DNA from: Rhodococcus rhodnii
GTDB lineage: Bacteria > Actinomycetota > Actinomycetes > Mycobacteriales > Pseudonocardiaceae
Assembly: GCA_000720375.1 (NCBI GenBank)
Contig: JOAA01000008.1
Coordinates: forward strand, 246,782-310,781
Reading direction: 5' to 3'
DNA length: 64,000 nucleotides
Notes under the pieces: model-generated
Databases searched by the model: none
What the model was told of the DNA's origin: nothing
What the model saw: the letters and a program-made list of their open reading frames with translations, nothing else
Shown: positions 60,981 to 64,000 of the stretch, one piece after another
Layout: the number at the start of each line of letters is the position of its first letter
How positions within the stretch are numbered: the first letter of the stretch is position 1
Translations under genes and position numbers: made by a program

Positions 60981-61469
60981 ATGGCTATGAGCGACCAGGA
61001 ACGGATCGCCGCCCAACGCCGGACGGTCGACGAGCACATCAGAGGCGAGAACGAGCATGACTGGGCGCGCGTATATGAGACCTTCCTGCAGGACGAGCGG
61101 GCGTACTACGACGTCGTCCCCTTCAGCAACCGTTACCCCGGATTCCAGGGTGTCCAGGACTTCTACCAGATCATCGAAGCGGCCATCCCGGACTTTCGGG
61201 TCATCGTCACCGGTGAATACGACACCCCCGGGGTATCCGTGCGTGAGGTGACGATCTTTGGGACGCACCGCGGCGAGTACTGCGGAGTCGCGCCCCAGGG
61301 CCTGCCGGTTTCGGTGGAAGTGGCCGCTTTCTATTTCTTCGGAGAGGGGGATGAGTCGGGCAAACTCGTCGCCGAGCGCATCTATTTCGACAACGAGACC
61401 CTACTCCGGCAGATGCGTGACGAGGAGGACGCCATGACTGGCGTAGGCCTCGCTGAGCACTGGCCGTAG
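60981..61469 (+). CDS. SnoaL-like polyketide-cyclase-fold protein
   Basis: This 162-residue cytoplasmic protein with a cone-shaped SnoaL/NTF2-like fold has DEHIRGENEHDWARVYETFL, YDVVPFSNRYPGFQGVQDFYQIIEAAIPDFRVIV and FDNETLLRQM near the end, all typical of ester-cyclase-like proteins in gene families found outside polyketide clusters. The substrate is unknown; no polyketide genes are nearby. The ATG at 60981 is used. A long hairpin follows it, shared with the convergent LuxR gene. Confidence 0.8.
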   Translation: MAMSDQERIAAQRRTVDEHIRGENEHDWARVYETFLQDERAYYDVVPFSNRYPGFQGVQDFYQIIEAAIPDFRVIVTGEYDTPGVSVREVTIFGTHRGEYCGVAPQGLPVSVEVAAFYFFGEGDESGKLVAERIYFDNETLLRQMRDEEDAMTGVGLAEHWP

Positions 61470-61474
61470 CCAGT

Positions 61475-61530
61475 GGCTTGTCTCGGGAGGTTGCTGGTCT
61501 TATTCGACGGCCAACCTTCCGAGACGAGCC
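61475..61530. terminator. 19-bp imperfect hairpin between convergent genes
   Basis: GGCTTGTCTCGGGAGGTTG (61475-61493) pairs with CAACCTTCCGAGACGAGCC (61512-61530), with only two mismatches that could pair as G-U. It begins five bases after the SnoaL-like stop and ends one base before the LuxR stop, a bidirectional terminator. Confidence 0.8.
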
Positions 61531-61531
61531 G

Positions 61532-63865
61532 CTAGTCCGAGGCCTGTCGTTCGATGACCCAGACGGCAACCTGGGCGCGTGAGGTCACGCCAAGCTTGAC
61601 CAGGATGCGTTCCGCGTGTGCCTCGGCAGTGCGCTGCGCGATGACCAATCTGGCGGCGACGTCCTTGTTCGACAGACCTTCGGCGATCAGCAGGGCCACG
61701 TCCCACTCCCTGCGTGTCAATGGTGACCATAGCCGGTCGTCGCGCTTCGGTGCAGGTCCTCGCCGAGTGGCTTCCTCGCGCAGTACCTGGTCGAGCGCTT
61801 GATACGGATCCATCCCCGCGACCTTTCCGAACGCGGAGCCGAAAGCCTCTCCACCGAGGGCGGCACGGGCCTTCGCCACGTTCTCCCGATGGTGATCGGT
61901 CAGCGGCTCGATTCCCATCAGTGGGACACCGACCAACGGCCAGACGCGCTCGAGGGTCCCGAACAAGTGGGCCGCGTCTTCGTGGTGGCCGGTACAGGTC
62001 AGCGACCAGGCGAGGAATTCCACCGCCATACCGAGACCGAACAGGTCATGGAGGGTGCGCTTGATGGCGATGCTTTCCCGCAGTGGCGCGATCGCCTGCC
62101 GATGGTCGCCCCGGCGCCACAGGGCGAGGCCGAGCACGACGAGCCCCCATGAGCGGGTCCAGTGCTCGCCGTGTGCCCTGGTGATGTGCACACACTCCTC
62201 GGCGTAATCGACGGCCTGGTCGAAGTCGCCCTGCAGCGACGCGGCGAAACCCTGTTGCATCAGTGCCATGACCGCAGGGCTGGCAACATGCCCGAGGGTG
62301 CAGTGGCGGCGCCACGCCTCGGCGCACAACGCCCGCGTGCCCGCGAGATCGCCGCTGCTCAACGCGCTCAGCCCGGCCACCTGGAGGCTGTAAGCCGCCA
62401 TCTGCTTGTCCCCCAACTGCTCGGCCAGCGTACGGCTCTGCTCGGCGCTGGCCCGACTCGCGGCCGGTTCGCCCTGATGGGAGGCCGCCCAGCTGTAGAC
62501 CCACAGCGCGGTGCCGCGTGCCCTGGTCGGTTCGGGGTCCAGCGGGAGCAGGCGGTCGATCCACTGCCGCCCTTCCGCAAGGACCCCGCACGGCATCCAG
62601 TAGCACCACAGCGCTCCGGCTATCCGCAACCCTGCCTGGACTCCACTCCGTTCGGCGAGGCAGAACTCGATGGCTGCCCGCAAGTTGGTGTGCTCGCCGC
62701 GCAGGCGGGCGACCCACTGCACCTGGTTCGGGCCGAACCACTCCGCCGCGGCCTGCTCGGCCAGGCACCGGTACCAATCGCGGTGCCGCTGCCGCACCCG
62801 TGGCTCCTCGCCGACGGCCCGGAGCTTTTCCTGTCCGTACCGACGAATTGTGTCCAGCATGTGGTACCGCGCGCATTGGCTGTACGGAGGGTCAGTCCGG
62901 GTCAGGATGGACTTGTCCACCAGGTTCTCAACGAGATCGACGACGTCCTCAGGGGCGATGCCGTCACCGGAGCAGACACCCTCCGCCGCGTCGAGGTCGA
63001 ATTCCCCGGCGAACACCGACGTCCGGACCCACAACCGTTGCTCGTCGGGTGGGCAGAGGTCGAAGCTCCAGTCAACGGTCGCCCGCAGGGTCTGATGGCG
63101 AGGCAGTGTCGTGCGGCCTGCGTCGGTGACCAGATCAAAGCGGCGTTCCAGCCCGGCAAGCAGTTGTTCGATCGACAGCGTCCTCAACCGCACGGCGGCA
63201 AGCTCGATAGCCAACGGGATCCCGTCCAGTCGCCGGCAGAGCCGCACCGCAGGCGGGATGGTGTCGGGAGTAAGGGTAAAGCCAGGGCTCACGGCCACAG
63301 CTCGCTGGCTCAGCAGGCTGATCGCCTCGTACTGGTCGAGTTCGTCCAGCTGCGGCATGCGGGCGGAGTCCGGTAGCGACAGCGGCGGCACGAACAGGAG
63401 CCGTTCGCCCTGGATCCGCAGCGACCGGCGGCTAGTGGCCAATACCCGCGCTTCAGGGGCTACGCCCAACAGGGTTCGCACGAAGTTCGCGCAGGCATCG
63501 ATCAGGTGCTCGCAGTTGTCCAGCACCAGCAGAATGTGCTTGTCCGCCAGGTAGTCGAGCAGCACGTCCCGGGTCGGCCGGGACGACCAGTCCCGGATTC
63601 CCAGCGGCGTGGCGACGGCCTGCACCAGCAGGTCCGGATCCTCCAGCGCGGCCAGTTCAACCAGCCAGGCGCCGTCTCGGAACGCGCTGCGCACCTTGGT
63701 GGCGATGCGCAGGGCCAGCCGCGTCTTGCCCACCCCACCGGGACCGGTCAGGGTCAGCAGTTGAGTTCCCGACAACACCCGCCTCGCCGAGGTGACCTCC
63801 CGGGCGCGGCCGACGAAACTCGACACTTCATCAGGGAGATTGCCCTGCGGCGGCTTTGCGCCCAT
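61532..63865 (-). CDS. LuxR-family regulator with AAA/NB-ARC-type ATPase domain (second copy)
   Basis: This 777-residue protein matches the copy at 51.8-54.2 kb in all domains: FVGRAREVTSARRVL, Walker A GPGGVGKTR, Walker B ILLVLDNCEHLI, RLDGIPLAIELAAVRLRTL, a TPR-like middle, and the C-terminal HTH LTRREWDVALLIAEGLSNKDVAARLVIAQRTAEAHAERIL. The two share long stretches of similarity and similar length, and look like paralogues. The start ATG at 63865 is used. The region upstream of it to the window end (63866-64000) holds no gene that I can support. Confidence 0.9.
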   Translation of the reverse strand: MGAKPPQGNLPDEVSSFVGRAREVTSARRVLSGTQLLTLTGPGGVGKTRLALRIATKVRSAFRDGAWLVELAALEDPDLLVQAVATPLGIRDWSSRPTRDVLLDYLADKHILLVLDNCEHLIDACANFVRTLLGVAPEARVLATSRRSLRIQGERLLFVPPLSLPDSARMPQLDELDQYEAISLLSQRAVAVSPGFTLTPDTIPPAVRLCRRLDGIPLAIELAAVRLRTLSIEQLLAGLERRFDLVTDAGRTTLPRHQTLRATVDWSFDLCPPDEQRLWVRTSVFAGEFDLDAAEGVCSGDGIAPEDVVDLVENLVDKSILTRTDPPYSQCARYHMLDTIRRYGQEKLRAVGEEPRVRQRHRDWYRCLAEQAAAEWFGPNQVQWVARLRGEHTNLRAAIEFCLAERSGVQAGLRIAGALWCYWMPCGVLAEGRQWIDRLLPLDPEPTRARGTALWVYSWAASHQGEPAASRASAEQSRTLAEQLGDKQMAAYSLQVAGLSALSSGDLAGTRALCAEAWRRHCTLGHVASPAVMALMQQGFAASLQGDFDQAVDYAEECVHITRAHGEHWTRSWGLVVLGLALWRRGDHRQAIAPLRESIAIKRTLHDLFGLGMAVEFLAWSLTCTGHHEDAAHLFGTLERVWPLVGVPLMGIEPLTDHHRENVAKARAALGGEAFGSAFGKVAGMDPYQALDQVLREEATRRGPAPKRDDRLWSPLTRREWDVALLIAEGLSNKDVAARLVIAQRTAEAHAERILVKLGVTSRAQVAVWVIERQASD

Positions 63866-64000
63866 AACTCAACCTCGATGCCTGTGTCATCCGAAGCCAA
63901 CCCACCGTAGCGTCGGCGAGCCCAAGTGGTGCGGCACACGCTGGCATCTTGTGGCCGCTGGCGACAGTCCGCCGACACTGGCCCCTGCCGAAGGAGTTGG

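Noticed and set aside
1..64000. CRISPR arrays, rRNA, tRNA genes, IS transposases
   Set aside because: None was seen on either strand: no regularly spaced repeats, no rRNA-like blocks, no cloverleaf and no transposase or integrase protein.

Overview
The window is GC-rich, with short intergenic gaps, many GTG/TTG starts and many 4-base overlapping start/stop pairs. Its gene content (succinate dehydrogenase of the SdhCAB actinobacterial type, DUF3558-like lipoproteins, WXG-like proteins, DasR-like operators, LuxR-type ATPase regulators, and a Rv3024c-Rv3032-like gene order) points to a filamentous actinomycete, most likely of the Pseudonocardiaceae. The assignment is by inference from content and gene order; no rRNA or tRNA gene was seen.

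Layout. (1) 1-5.6 kb: a carbohydrate catabolic locus. An ABC importer (two permeases and a lipoprotein binding protein) and a PfkB-type sugar kinase face a DeoR regulator and a GH4 phospho-glycosidase across a 91-base intergenic region that holds a palindrome and direct repeats. (2) 5.7-9.0 kb: a lone PAAR-like protein, an arginase-family protein, a toxin-antitoxin pair enclosed by 29-bp perfect direct repeats, and a LysR regulator. The repeat geometry shows that the TA pair is a 1.23-kb cassette inserted at the 3' end of the LysR gene, between it and the arginase-like gene. (3) 9.0-12.4 kb: sdhCAB, divergent from the LysR gene. (4) 12.4-25 kb: mixed metabolic and hypothetical genes, including a secreted alpha/beta hydrolase, a GH26 lipoprotein, a MetE-like protein with two DasR-type (dre-like) palindromes upstream, a threonine/serine dehydratase, a large HTH-STAND-TM-WD40 protein, an amidase and a GAP-type membrane protein. 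(5) 25-30.6 kb: secreted GH20 hexosaminidase and GH15-type glucodextranase, with a dre-like operator in front of the hexosaminidase. The 25.0-25.4 kb gap carries two promoter-like copies of the RecA-independent DNA-damage (PafBC) type and a perfect hairpin.

(6) 30.7-50 kb: a backbone comparable to Mycobacterium Rv3024c-Rv3032: mnmA-iscS, an acyltransferase pair (OlsA/OlsB-like), etfA-etfB, a methyltransferase, a GH57 branching-type enzyme and a GT4 glycosyltransferase. It is interrupted by a small WXG-like/lipoprotein cluster, a discoidin-FN3-sugar dehydrogenase protein, a DegV protein and a PAS-GGDEF-EAL protein. (7) 51.8-58.7 kb: an insertion into that backbone, between GH57 and GT4. It contains a LuxR/ATPase regulator, a methyltransferase, a NarL-type response regulator and GAF histidine kinase, and an ErcA-like iron alcohol dehydrogenase. 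It resembles the MnoSR/MftM alcohol-oxidation neighbourhood linked to mycofactocin. (8) 58.9-64 kb: the GT4, a secreted Cu/Zn superoxide dismutase, a SnoaL-like protein and a second LuxR/ATPase regulator.

The most unusual element is the compact TA cassette with palindromic direct repeats and no recombinase of its own (6.86-8.12 kb). Next are the alcohol-oxidation signalling insertion and the DNA-damage-like promoter repeats.
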